Shown here one piece after another: positions 44,310 through 56,800 of a stretch of DNA of 64,000 nt. The notes under the pieces were generated by a model, which was given only the letters and a program-made list of their open reading frames with translations, was not told where the DNA came from and did no database searches. Origin of the DNA: Pratylenchus scribneri. Lineage: Eukaryota > Nematoda > Chromadorea > Rhabditida > Pratylenchidae. Each line of letters opens with the position of its first letter. The stretch's first letter is position 1. The stretch covers positions 372,001-436,000 of the forward strand of contig JAQSEB010000100.1 in assembly GCA_030063045.1 (NCBI GenBank), read 5' to 3'. A program made the position numbers and the translations under genes.

Positions 44310-46438
44310 TTTTGGGCACTTTTTATCCTGAAGGCATCGGTGTCGTTGGCTCCCAATTATTTTTACCTCCTTTGGAAGCAAATAAATCCCAAAAAATTGC
44401 CGAATAATTCATCACATTTTTCCTTTTTAAACCTTTTTATTTCACATCTTTACCGTTAAATTCCCAATTCACGTCTTCTCATTTTCCCTATGTGTAACAT
44501 TTTGTTGACATTGCATTGCTTTTGACATACCATAATTTTTGGAGAATTTTTTTTATCCGGAGGCATCGGTGTCATTGGCTTCCAATTATTTTTGTTCTTG
44601 ACCATATACCTCATTTTCAGTCAAATCCACCCTTCCTCCATCCAAAGTTGCGGAATAATTTATTCCTTTCTTGTTAAACCTTTTTATTTACCGATTTCCT
44701 CTTAGATGACATTTTGTTGACATTGCATTGCCTTTGATGAGAATCTTTTTATATGCGGTACATTAAAGGGTGAATGATTATATTCTCGTTTGAAGGCAAA
44801 AAACAAACTATGAATTCGGAAGAATTTGTACATGGAAAATGAGCAAATAATGGCACACATTTTTGGGCCACTTTTTGTTTTTTCTTATCCAATTTTTTTT
44901 GTCAAAACAACAATTTTCCAATTATTTTTACCTCTTGTTTTAAAGCCCAATTCTCTTCTCATTTTCTCTTTGAATGACATTTTTGTTGACATTGATAATA
45001 AGTGAAGCCTATACTTATGTGCGGAAATTCGAGAGCAACCGTGTCGGGGTGCCTTTTTTGGTGCCAATTTTTTTTTATTGTTTCTTATCCAAATTTTACC
45101 ATATACAACTTTTTTTGTTGTTTTGAACAAATAATAATTTTCCAATTATTTTCGGCGCCGCAGCCAATTATGAGCCAAAAACACAAAGTTCCACATCACA
45201 TTTCCTGATGAATATATGCTTTGCATTTTTAATTTCACTCGACCCAACAATAATTCGTTGCCATGACTTCCTGCGCCAACTTTTTATTAGTGTGTGCCGT
45301 CAAATTTTGCCTTAAGGAAAAATTCGTGCCGTTCCAATTTCAAAATTCAACCTTTCCCTTTTCTCCTTTCATTCTTCGCGCATCCAACTTATTATTCCAT
45401 TTTCCCATTTTCGCCACTTTACTATATAACTTACTTCAATTCAGCAATTTAAGGCAACCAAAGTCTGCCTATGTTCCTCATAAAATTCTATAATAATAAT
45501 AAGCCTTAAAATTGGTATTTTCCCATCGTTTTGAAAACAAACATGAATAATAAAATAATAATTTCAACAACATTTTTTTCAAATCTGCTGATAGATATAA
45601 TTGAAGTTGAAGTGAAAAATAATCTTTTCTTTTCTCTATTTTATTAATTAATTTATCAGATATTGATAACCCATTAACCGTCTCACATTTTCGCGCATTC
45701 CTTTCAATCATCGCATCGATTATTATTTTTTTAATCAACCAAACCAAAACCCGCTCACAGCCCATTTTTTCATCTCTCTAAAATCGTCTATCAAATCGTC
45801 CCACAGCAATCTTTCCCATCCCCACACAATCGGAACCCAATTTCCCTAATAAATTGCGTGCAATCCTTTATTAATCATCTAATTTATTAATATTACGAAG
45901 TAGGATTTAGCCATCACAGACAATGAGAGTGGAATTTTTCCGGAACAGGATTTTTCAGTACCGCCATTTCCCTGTTGGTGGCTTTCTTTTGGTCATAGTT
46001 CAACATGGAAACAACCAATTTTGGAAAGGCGATATATTATTTGATAGCCCCAAATCTCCTCTAAAAGTGGCTTTACTAATTTTTTTGAAAATTTTAAGCT
46101 ATTTGTAAAATAAACTGCTTTTTTCAGACAATCAGTAAAATTTGAGACTCAGAAAATATGCTCAAATTTAGAGGACACTTTTGGCATTTCAAATGATATT
46201 AACTTTTCCTCAATGATTGTAACCTAGATGAATTATAATTATAATTAAAAGAATCCCTATATCAATTTTTATAGCATCACAGGCATCACAATAAAATATT
46301 AGGAAAAGTGTGCCAAAAAATTCGTCACCACTCGAACGAAAAACTTGATAAAAATCCGTCATTATTTGATTGATATTTCGAGACCACTAATTAATAATTT
46401 ATATTCCTATATTTAAAAAGGTAAATTTTGCGCCCAAC
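44310..46438. other. Divergent intergenic region between the receptor gene and nekl-3
   Basis: Both promoters should lie here. A degenerate repeat (GCATCGGTGTCGTTGGCTCC followed by CAATTATTTTT) occurs at about 44334 and 44564, with weaker relatives near 44915 and 45140; CATTTTGTTGACATTG recurs with it. A J foldback MITE lies at about 45984-46250. No coding exon seen. Confidence 0.55.
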
Positions 46439-49400
46439 ATGAGTACTTCATCCTCTGCCAATGGCACCCCAATTCGAATGTATTCAAATGGAATCCATCA
46501 TTCCAATTCAAACAATTCCACCCCAAATCCAATGCAACTGTCGGCGGAACGAAATCAATACAATAGTTTGGACTATTTTGAATTGGACAGTAAATTGGTG
46601 GGAAAAGGCCAATTCTCGGAGGTTTTGAGAGCCAAACATCGACTAAGTGGCAAAATGGTGGCAATGAAGAAAATTGAGGTAAATACTTTGAAGGGAATTT
46701 TAGGGCTAAATGGAAACTTTAGTATTTACTTTGCCGAAAAAGCATTGAAATTCACAAATTAAATATACCCAAAATTGGATAGAGCTGGTCAAGACGCATT
46801 GAATGGTATATAATTTGTTATGGTTTGGTCAACAATTAAAGGGTATTAAACGGTTTAAACCCATTTTGGTTTGGTCAACAATTAAAGGGTATTAAACGGT
46901 TTAAACCCATTTTGGTTTGGTCAACAATTAAAGGGTATTAAACGGTTTAAACCCATTTTAGTTTGGTCAACAATTAAAGGGTATTAAACGGTTTAAACCC
47001 ATTTTAGTTTGGTCAACAATTAAAGGTTATTAAAGGTTTAAACCCATTTTGGTTTAATGGTTCAAAACCCATTTTGATTTAATGGTTCAAAACCCATTTT
47101 GGTTTAATGGTTCAAAACCCATTTTGGTTTAATGGTTCAAAACACATTTTGGTTTAATGGTTCAAAAATCAAAACCCATTTTGGTTTAATGGTTCAAAAC
47201 CCATTTTGGTTTAATGGTTCAAAACTAATATTAGAATTGGTTAACCCAAACCAAAACATTATCAAATGATGCGTGTTGATGAGATCTATCAAAAAACGTT
47301 ATACTCTATTCGGACTTTTAGGATTTTTGCCAATTAAAATTTAAAAATGAATCCCATTTATTAGATGGATTTGATGAAGAACAAAAAGGCACGTGAAGAT
47401 TGTCGCAAGGAAATTGACTTGCTCAAGCAATTGCATCATGAAAATATAATCCAATATTATTCATCATTCATTGGTTCGTTCATATGGTATTCCCTTTTTT
47501 TTTTATTTTTGTAATTTCAGTGGCCGACCAATCCAAAGAATATTTGATGATTGTGCTGGAATTGGCGGAAGCCGGCGATTTGGAACGCCTCATCAGGGTG
47601 AATATTTAATTTAATAATAATAATTTAATAAATTTGGTGTAGACTTTCAAGAAGAATTTCCGCCTTCTGCCGGAAAAGACAATTTGGAAGGTAAATTTAC
47701 TCCCTATTCCCGATACAAAATGGATTGGGATGATTGTGTACTGCTTGAGAACCTGCCTCAGTTATTGTCCAATAACTTCACGAGGACGAAGCTAATTTGG
47801 GAATGAGATATATCATAAGAAAGGACAGAGTTTGCTCAAGAAAATGGCATTATTATTAGATTTTTTGATTAAAATCACTTTTGAGAAATATGTCTTTTCC
47901 CATCCAAGAACTCGAAAAGTTACATTTCATATATTTTTATATTATCTAAAATAAAGCTATTATGAATATATTTATTATTATATGCTATTTGTATAGGAAA
48001 CTTAGCTCTTTTCAATGAGTTATCGTCTTCACTGATTAGCTTTAGTTTCATTGAGATATGGGCTAAAAAACTGAAGCAGGTCCTGATAATTGTAATTGCT
48101 TAATTTTTCGAGTGAGAAAGACAGTTTCTCCAAGGTATTTGCTAATAAATTTAGTAATTCTTTTTTATAGAGGAAACATAGCTTTTTCTAATGATATATT
48201 GCCATTCCAGATGGGATTTAGCTTACTTGAGATAAGGGCTTAAATTAAAATTGAAGCGGGTTCTCAAGCAATACTCAATCGGCCCTTTTTCAATTCTCTT
48301 CCCGTATACCGTAATATGCTCTTTTAATTTCCTATGAGGAATTATTTTTCTACCTCTCAAAAGGGTGGGAAATTATTGGAGAGTGGGGAATTTTTAGAAA
48401 GTGGGTGAATTAAGAGAGCATATACGGTATGTCATATCCATTCCCTCCCTTCTTCTCTATCCATCAATTTATTCCACGCAGTATTTTGTGCAAATTGCGC
48501 GTGCCCTCACTTATATGCACAGTCGTTCCATAATGCACCGGGACATTAAGCCGGCCAATGTGTTCATTAGTGCTGGTGGCATAGTGAAATTGGGCGATTT
48601 GGGTTTGGGCCGTTTCCTCTCAATGGAAACGCTGAACATGTCAACGTTCAAAAAAGGAATGGTACGAATTTTGGAACAATAAATTAGTGATAATATTATT
48701 GGCATTTAAGGTGTTCTCCATTGTTGGAACGCCATATTATATGTAAATTTTGGAAGAATTTGGACAATTAAAATTGTATTAAATATTTCTCCATTAGGTC
48801 ACCGGAACGAATGAATGAAAGTGGCTACAGCTTCAAATCGGACATTTGGTCGTTGGGATGCGTCCTTTATGAAGTAATTTCCCTGATGAGGAAATTTAAT
48901 TAGTCAAAAAAGGAAACATTGAAATAGTCAAAATTAATTATAATGGTTTAAGAAGGTTTTGTCCAACCATTCACAAATGAAATATACCCAAAATTGGTTA
49001 GAGCTGGTCAAGACGCATTGAAAATCAAATGATGTTTCTTAACGAGATCTATACGGTTTTGTAGATTATATACTTGTAAGTTATTATTAATATTTCAGTA
49101 ATTTCATTGTTTTTCGGCAAATTAAATAATTCCCTTTTGCAATTACTCCCCATTCATTTAATTCTTTTTCATAGATGGCCGCCCTTCAATCCCCATTCTT
49201 CGGCGAGAAGCAAAATTTGCTCGCATTGGTCCGCAAAATTAGCAAATGTGAATATCCACCCATTCCGGCCAGCATTTATTCACAACAATTGCGTTTGACT
49301 GTCGCGAATTGTATTTGTGCCAATCCGGCGAGAAGATTTGCAGGTTGGAATGCAGTGATAATTATAATTAATAATTTTTTATATTTATATTCAGCGCGAG

Positions 49401-50186
49401 ATGTTTTGGCTGTGGCCGGTTTGTTTATTCTGAAATAAATCTTTCCGAAAAACTTAATTAAAATCTTTCCGGAAAACTTAATTAAAATCTTTCCGGAAAA
49501 CTTAATTAAAATCTTTCCGGAAAACTTAATTAAAATCTTTCCGGAAAACTTAATTAAAATCTTTCTGGAAAACTTAATTAAAATCTTTCTGGAAAACTTA
49601 ATTAAAATCTTTCTGGAAAATTTAATTAAAATCTTTCTGGAAAACTTAATTAAAATCTTCCGGAAAACTTAATTAAAATCTTTCTGGAAAATTTAATTAA
49701 AATCTTTCTGGAAAACTTAATTAAAATCTTTCTGGAAAATTTAATTAAAATCTTTCTGGAAAACTTAATTAAAATCTTCCGGAAAACTTAATTAAAATCT
49801 TTCCGGAAAATATAATTAAAATCTTTCCGGAAAACTTAATTAAAATCTTTCCGGAAAATTTAATTAAAATCTTCCGGAAAACTTAATTAAAGTCTTTCCG
49901 GAAAATATAATTAAAATCTTTCCGGAAAACTTAATTAAATTCTTTCCGGAAAAAGTGAATTTGATATCTAATTCCACCCTCTACAGAACATATGCATGGA
50001 TATTTCTCCACTGCGCCACCAAAAGCCAGTGTTCAGTCCGCCCAAGTTGTGCCATCCATTCGTCAGGCTCAACCACCACCCAACCATGTTCGTCGCATTC
50101 AAATTTCGACCAGAAGTGCCGGACAACCCGGCGCTGTTGTTGCCCTTCCCCCATTGGGATTGGGAAGACAAAATACACAACTTTGA
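46439..50186 (+). CDS. nekl-3: NIMA-related kinase, NEK6/7 type (NEKL-3)
   Basis: Ser/Thr kinase orthologous to vertebrate NEK6/7; in C. elegans NEKL-3 acts in molting and membrane trafficking. Ten exons: 46439-46678, 47365-47473, 47521-47597, 47643-47690, 48482-48661, 48711-48742, 48798-48873, 49175-49343, 49395-49418, 49987-50186; 384 aa, phases consistent. Motifs: [108 protein letters not shown]. Compared with human NEK7 (302 aa) it has a longer Ser/Asn-rich N-terminus and an extra C-terminal tail after VLAVAEHMHGYF, rich in Pro/Gln. The activation segment is longer than usual: residues around MSTFKKGMVF stand between LGRF and VGTPYY. Reading through the ninth exon would give a false stop at 49435; the next exon restores the family C-terminus. 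AATAAA lies at 50272. Introns 1, 4, 7 and 9 carry repeats. Confidence 0.93.
46745..47330. repeat. A element copy 10, inverted, 5 core units plus a secondary 25-bp repeat
   Basis: Five 46-bp units (46838-47040) are followed by about seven units of AAAACCCATTTTGGTTTAAT plus GGTTC. The secondary unit derives from the junction of the core and the right flank, so the array has begun amplifying a different segment. In nekl-3 intron 1. Confidence 0.88.
47740..48270. repeat. Decayed J-like inverted-repeat sequences in nekl-3 intron 4
   Basis: Segments such as TTCATTGAGATATGGGCTAA (about 48051) and TTACTTGAGATAAGGGCTTA (about 48226) resemble J right arms, and ACGAGGACGAAGCTAATTTG (about 47781) resembles a left arm. 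Boundaries are unclear. Confidence 0.45.
48930..49085. repeat. A element copy 11, no core units (deletion derivative), nekl-3 intron 7
   Basis: Only the flanks remain: ATATACCCAAAATTGG, AGAGCTGGTCAAGACGCATT, then directly AATCAAATGATGTTTC and GAGATCTATA. Confidence 0.8.
49435..49960. repeat. 24-bp CCGGAAAA array in nekl-3 intron 9
   Basis: About 21 units of AAAATCTTTCCGGAAAACTT plus AATT, the reverse complement of the ACK intron 7 repeat; variants TTTCTGG and CTTCCGG recur in order, indicating block duplication. The array starts about 17 bp after the donor and ends about 30 bp before the next exon. Confidence 0.9.
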
Positions 50187-50384
50187 TTACATTTGGAAAT
50201 TTGGAATTTATTTACAAAAAAGAAATTTATTTAATGATGAAAAGAGATGGAATGGCAATCGCACTAACACAAATAAAATTGTTGATTTTGAGCAAAAAAT
50301 ACCACAATGTTAAACGTGTAAATATATGTTAAAATGGATTATTCAATTTGCCGAAAAATTATTGAAAATGCCGAAAGAATGTAC

Positions 50385-50745
50385 TGTCTAATATCTACCA
50401 AATAGATAAGTCTCGTCAAGAGGCTTTTTTTTATTAAGCTTTGACTTGGGTTTAACCAATTCTAACTTAGTTTTGAACCATTAAACCAAAATGGGTTTAA
50501 ACCGTTTAATACCCTTTAATTGTGACCAAACCAAAATGGGTTTAAACCGTTTAATACCCTTTAATTGTTGACCAAACCAAAATGGGTTTAAACCGTTTAA
50601 TACCCTTTAATTTTTGACCAAACCATAACAAATTATATACCATTCAATGTGTCCATCTTGATCAGCTCTATCCAATTTTGGGTATATTTGCTTAGTCAAT
50701 GTAGGAAAAACCTCATCTTAAACCATTTTAATTAATTTGTCATTA
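50385..50745. repeat. A element copy 12 (3 core units), between nekl-3 and prx-5
   Basis: Forward orientation, three units, both flanks; it lies between the convergent 3' ends of nekl-3 and prx-5. Confidence 0.88.
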
Positions 50746-50821
50746 TATTCTATTTTCGGCATTTTCAAATTTAAATACTATTTAATAAAAAAATATCCAT
50801 TTCAATTTAATTTGCATTTCT

Positions 50822-53800
50822 TCATTCCTCTTGAGTTGTGCCTAAAATTCCTTGTGTCTGAAGGATTTGGACAATCCGTGGCAAATTTCGTCCTTCCAAT
50901 GCCTCAAATAATTCATTCCCAAATTCAGCATGTTCAATTCGGATTAGGGCGGATCGAAGGCGAGACCAAATTTGGGATTGGTCCGGGGAATGTTGGATTT
51001 GAAGGGCAGCAATAAAATGTGCGGCTGCATCTCTGAGAGAAAAATATATGAGAAATATAAATACAGGGTGTCCCAAAAGTCTGGAGCCACCTATTTTTTA
51101 TCGTAGCATTTTTACTAATTAAGATATAGAGATGGCAATATAGCCAAAATGTGCGCAAGAGTTTAGGGAATAAAGAAAAATATTAACTTCCTTTCTATCC
51201 ACCATTGACTTGGTGCCAGAGGTAAAAATGATCGAGGGAATTTTCGCTTAAGGGCCGCACCTCCTCACGGGAAACTGTACTCCGTTCTCGAAGAAGAGAT
51301 TTTTTTTGAAATTCAAAATATTTTTAAGTTTTAGCCAAGACTCTAATCTACAAAATATCATAAAAGTAAAATTCATAGATTTCAAATTCTGGCTATTAGA
51401 GATACATTTATCGGAGGTGACATTTTCAACCAAATTGTTCTGAAACGACTTTTGAAACTCTTTCCTATTTTTTCCGGGTTTGAGTCAAATTGGAAATTCC
51501 ATTTCCAATTAGCTAAATAGATATGAATCCTAGGTTTAATTATTACTTAACTAAATTTTTTGAAATTATAATTTTTCTGGATTTTGAGCGCGAGATCAAC
51601 AAAAACCCTGACTTTTGATTTTCTACTCCATATCATTATTAATAGTTAGTTTTTGTTATTTCCAATTATGTCATCAAATAGAGGAAATTCAGATTCAAAT
51701 AATATGTAATTTTGACAAATGGGTTTGACTTACAAGATAAAAATTTTTACCTTTAAACATTTGCCACTCGAGTTGCGGCCCTTAAGCGAAAATTCCCTCG
51801 AGCATTTTTGCCTCTGGCACCAAGTCAATGGTGGATAGAAAGGAAGTTAATATTTTTCTTTATTCCCTAAACTCTTGCGCACATTTTGGCTATATTGCCA
51901 TCTCTATATCTTAATTAGTAAAAATGCTACGATAAAAAATAGGTGGCTCCAGACTTTTGAGACACCCTGTAATTAGATAGGCCAAAAGTTGACCAAAATT
52001 GACGCCTTTTAAATAACTCACCAAAAACTGAACCAATTTTGATGATTTTAATATCAAATTAAAGAGCAGACTTTTGGCTATCCAATGATATTAATTTTAT
52101 TTAAATTGAATCAGAATTATTGAAGTTATGCCTGTGAATGCCAATAATGCCTAAAAGTACTTTCCTATTCATCCTACTGTATTCCCTATTTTTTGCCTCA
52201 TCGCCTTCGCCTGTCACCCTATCAATCAAATATTGCCCCAATGTGCCTTTTAAAACCCACCATTTTCCCCTCCGTTTTTCTTTTTTATTCTTCACATTTT
52301 TATCAAATTTTTTGCAAAATTATTTAAAGTCTAGTGTCCCTTTTTCCTTATCCCATATTGGACGACTGGTAGGCTTAGACCTTCGGCGAAAGCCCTGTGG
52401 GTTGTTAGCCTATATTAGGACTAAAGCTGAATGTCCAAAAAATCATTAAAAATGACGACCCTTTACTATGGATTAACCAAAGTTTTTCATTGATTTTTAG
52501 GCATAACTCCATCCAATTCTGGACCAATTTAAATAAAATTAATATAAATTTGATAGCCAAAAGTCTGCTCTTTAATTTGGTAATAAATTTGTCCAAATTG
52601 TTTCAGTCCTTAATGAGTTATAAATGGCGACAAGTTAGCCTTCTAATCAAAATATAATCGTCATGTCCTCACCTGAAACTGTTCAAATTCATGCAGGCCG
52701 TCCCTAAATTGTAACGAGCCCGCACATAGGAAGGCGACATTTGCAGGGCTCTTCAATATTAAAAATGGGATAAAATGAACAAAATAAAATTTTGATCGAC
52801 CTTTTGTAGGCGCTGATTGCCTCGGCCGATCGGTCGGCATTGGCCAGAGTGGCACCCAAACGATTCCATAGAGTTGGATCCTAAAATTTTAGATTTTTAC
52901 TGGTCAATTTCAAGTTTTATTAGCCAATTTAGAATAGAAGAAAATGGACAAATTTATAGCTTTTAAAGACCTCAAATCTATAAAAAAAATAAAATATTCA
53001 AAATATTCAAACTAATTGAGAATCAGTAGAATCAATTAATAGATCACCAAGCCCCTAAAGTGGTTTATTGGTTTTAAAAAATCTATATTTTATTTTTTAG
53101 ATGCTTTAAATGTAGAAATTTGATTAAAAATTCAACATATTTTTTAATTAAGCCAATATATTATAATTGATGGCCTTAGGGCTTAAAATGCTTACAAAAT
53201 GTGAATTGATAACGAAAACTCTAATAAAATTGGTTAAACAATTTTTAAGCTATACCTATAATAACTTGGTCATAAAAAAGAATTTTAGAGATTAACCTAG
53301 AATAAAGGTCTTAAAATGAAAATGAAACTTGTTAATAAGCCTATAATGTTTATGGCATCAGAAATGCCGATTTTTCAATCCCAATTAAAAAATTTATCTA
53401 TTTAATTTATATATTTTTTGTCAAATTAATTTTTTTCCAATTGTCAAATTTTTCTTCCATTTTCTTTTAATTGCTAACATATTTAAAGAATAATAAATTT
53501 AAAAATGAATGGCCATAAAATTACGAACATTTGGCTGAATGGAAAGTGCGGCTCGAAGGCAATCGACGGCACGGTCAAAATCATTGCCCAAATTGTAGAG
53601 GACACTTCTAAAGATAAATGAATTATTACATATGTAAAATTGTCTGATCGAACAGCGCATTTTGCAGTTCCGAATCAATTTGTGCTGCCCGGCTGGCCGC
53701 ATCCAAAAATTGACTTTCCACCTTCCCAAATTGGGCCCTGTCCATTTCGGCATATTGCGAATAATTCGATTCTTGAATTGGCATTTGTTGGCCTTGATGA

Positions 53801-56800
53801 ATGCAAATCCATTTGTGCAATTCCTGCACTGCCAAATGCTCGAATGATTCGTTGGCCAGCGAAACGGCCAACGCAAGGGTGGCCTTCTGATTTTGGGGCT
53901 CCAGTTTTAGGCAATTTCGAAGGGCGGCGATGGCACGTGGATCTTTAAATAAATTAAAAAATTGGAATTTTTGGGGGCCCCCATGGATATTGAAATTTCT
54001 AATTTTCCATATCTAATCAAATTTTCAGTGAATAAATCATTAGAGAGCGAATTTTAAGTAGCAAAAATCTCAAAATCGGCCAAAATTTCGGTCACCAAAT
54101 TCGAATATTTTTCACATTTTTAAGGCAAAAGAGATCAATTTTATTGATCCACTCAAGAATTTTTCGCATATTTTATCCAATTTATCAAATTTTAATTCAA
54201 AAATTTTCATTTTTATTGCATTTTTTGTTGAAAATTTTCCAAAAAAATGGTAAAATAGGTAACTTAGGTAAAAAACCAAAAATAGGTAAAAAGAGGTATG
54301 CAAAGTTCAAAATAGGTAAATTTAGGTAAATAAAACTTCATGCTATAAGCTTCAAACCAAGTGGAAAATGCCTTTTTGGTACATATTTGAACGTTCTGAT
54401 ATCAGGAAAAAATAGGTATTTCACCTAACTATTCGGACCTTATTTATAAATTATTATAAAAGACGTTTCCCAATTGTTGGAAAAATAATTTAAAAAATTT
54501 TTTCAAAAACCAACAATTGAAAATGATCATCATTATATGCCAATGTCCTTGGTTCTCAGACTCTGGCATGTTTTGATGGCCATTTCCAATCGGGTTAAAA
54601 ATGACAAAAAACAACTCGCTTATATAGAAGAGAGGAATGGTCAGTAAAAAAAGTGTCGCTGTGCAGAAATTGTTTCGTTTCGATTTCGAAGGAAAAATTA
54701 AAATTTCCCAGCAGCTGAACTGATTGATGAGGGAAAAGTCCACTCCCTTTATCACTCTATTTTACATTTCTCTGACCTCTTTTTAGCTCCCTCCCTTCCC
54801 AAGGAACAGCCAAACTTGTCGCCGTTTATTATATTAGAACTTTTCAAGCCAATTTTAATGATTTTGGTATCAAATTAAAGAGCAGACTTTTGGCTATCAA
54901 ATTATATAAATTTTATTTAAATTGGTTCAGAATTGGATGAAGTTATGGCCAGCAAAAAATCAATGAAAATTTTTTAATAAAAGATCATTTTAAATGGTTT
55001 TTGGGCATAACTTCATCAATTCTCAACCAATTTAAATAAAATTTGATATCATTGGATAGCCAAAAGTCAGCTATTTAATTTGATACTAAAATCATCAAAA
55101 TTGGTTCAGTCTTTAATGAATTATTAAAAACGGCGACAATTTGGGCTGCTCCGATTCAAATTCCCCCCGAAGCCTGAACCTTGTTCATTTTCGGCCAGTG
55201 CCAATCCAAGGGAATACCTGGATATGAATGGGAAAATAGAATTATTCACAGAGGAAATAGTCAACCAAATTTGTGGATTATTTGGTTCCTGTTGCAATGC
55301 GGCCTCAAAATGTAGAATTGAATCGGCCAAATGGCCTTTGCCCAAACTCAGTTTTGCCATTTCCACTCCATTTTGTTCGCCCAAATATGGATTCGCCTGC
55401 AGAAATCAAAATTCTTTTCCTCCGAAATTTCCATTAGAGAACGTTTCAATACTGTCATTTCATCGGTTGGGCTATCTTTTGGCTATAGCTCATCCAGAAA
55501 CTAACCAATCAAAGAAGGTGATGTACCAATTGAAAGCCTAAAGTATCTTCTAGAATTAGGCCTTTTTAAATTTTCCGAATTCAAACTTTAAAATAAGTCA
55601 AATGTCTTTGAGTGTAATAAACCCGAATTTCTGGAGGATTTGTGGAAAAGCCGCGTATTTTAAAAAATATTTTCAAATTTTCAAAAAAGTAGTTAAGCCA
55701 CATTTTAGAAGACATTTAGGGCTTTCAAATGGCATAGTGCCTTTCTAAATTGGCTAATTACTTGTTGAGATATGGCCAAAAGAATGGCCCAGGTCTTACG
55801 GTATTGAAAGTCACAAATTCCCTTTTCCAACCTCCAAAAATTTATATTTTTCCTGTGCCTCCTTTGCAGCATTCTCCCATGCCGTTTCATAGTCAAAAAA
55901 TTGTGGCACATTTTCACCGTTTCGATTGTCATTTATCATTTTCATGAATTCATTTTCCCATTGTTCTGCCAATCCTCCATCACTGCCATTTTGTTGTGCC
56001 ATTTTTGTCTCATAATTCTCGAGGAAATCCTTGGCCCACGTTGATTCCATCCCAAAATTGCCAAAAATTTCCACTAAATATTTTTTTGCCTCTAACCTCG
56101 CAATTTGCCATTCCTTTTCCAATCCATCATTCTTTCCCGAATATTCATTCATCCATTTTTGTGCCAATTCATTCGGCTGGTGTTGCGGATGGCTTTCCAA
56201 AAATTGGCCACTCCATTCCGATGCCAAACTATTCGAAAAGAAATGTTTTAAATTAATTTTTAGCCTTTCAAAGTTTGACGAATTTGCCCCAAACCATTCA
56301 AAAATCATTATGCTCTGAAACCCCTAATTAATAAGCCCTAAACTAAAATTTTATTTCTTCCTTGAATGTTAAGATTTTGAATTGGCTCTTTTTGATTGTA
56401 TTGTATGAACTATTTTTTTGGTTGGCTCAAATTGATTTGTTTTAGAAGATCAGTTAAATTTGGACATCTTTATTCTATGGCAATGAAATAATCGTCTTTT
56501 AAACCAGTTTAATTCATTCTTTGAGCTTGAAATTGGCATTTGCTTAACTATTAAATCAATTGTGTTGAATAGGATTGACATTTTTTTAAGATTTTGTTTT
56601 GATCAAATTTGGTTAGATATAGAGACCGGCAAAATGCCTTCTGCTGGATTGCGGACAGGATTTTTTCCCCCCAATTTTTGCTGGACGGATCCGCAACAGG
56701 ATAATCCAGCAAAATCCTGATCCAGCAAATCCAGCAAAATCCTGCGCTGGATCCGATCCTGTGCCGGTCTCTAGTTAGATAGATTCGCTGGCTATTTAAG

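Noticed and set aside
44089..44319. Broken zinc finger (stop after KRRHEIL), read as a receptor pseudogene
   Set aside because: A GC donor and the small exon at 43296-43265 rebuild the complete domain in phase.
49395..49437. nekl-3 ending at the TAA at 49435
   Set aside because: Splicing at 49418 to 49987 gives AVAEHMHGYF, matching the NEK6/7 C-terminus, and keeps phase.
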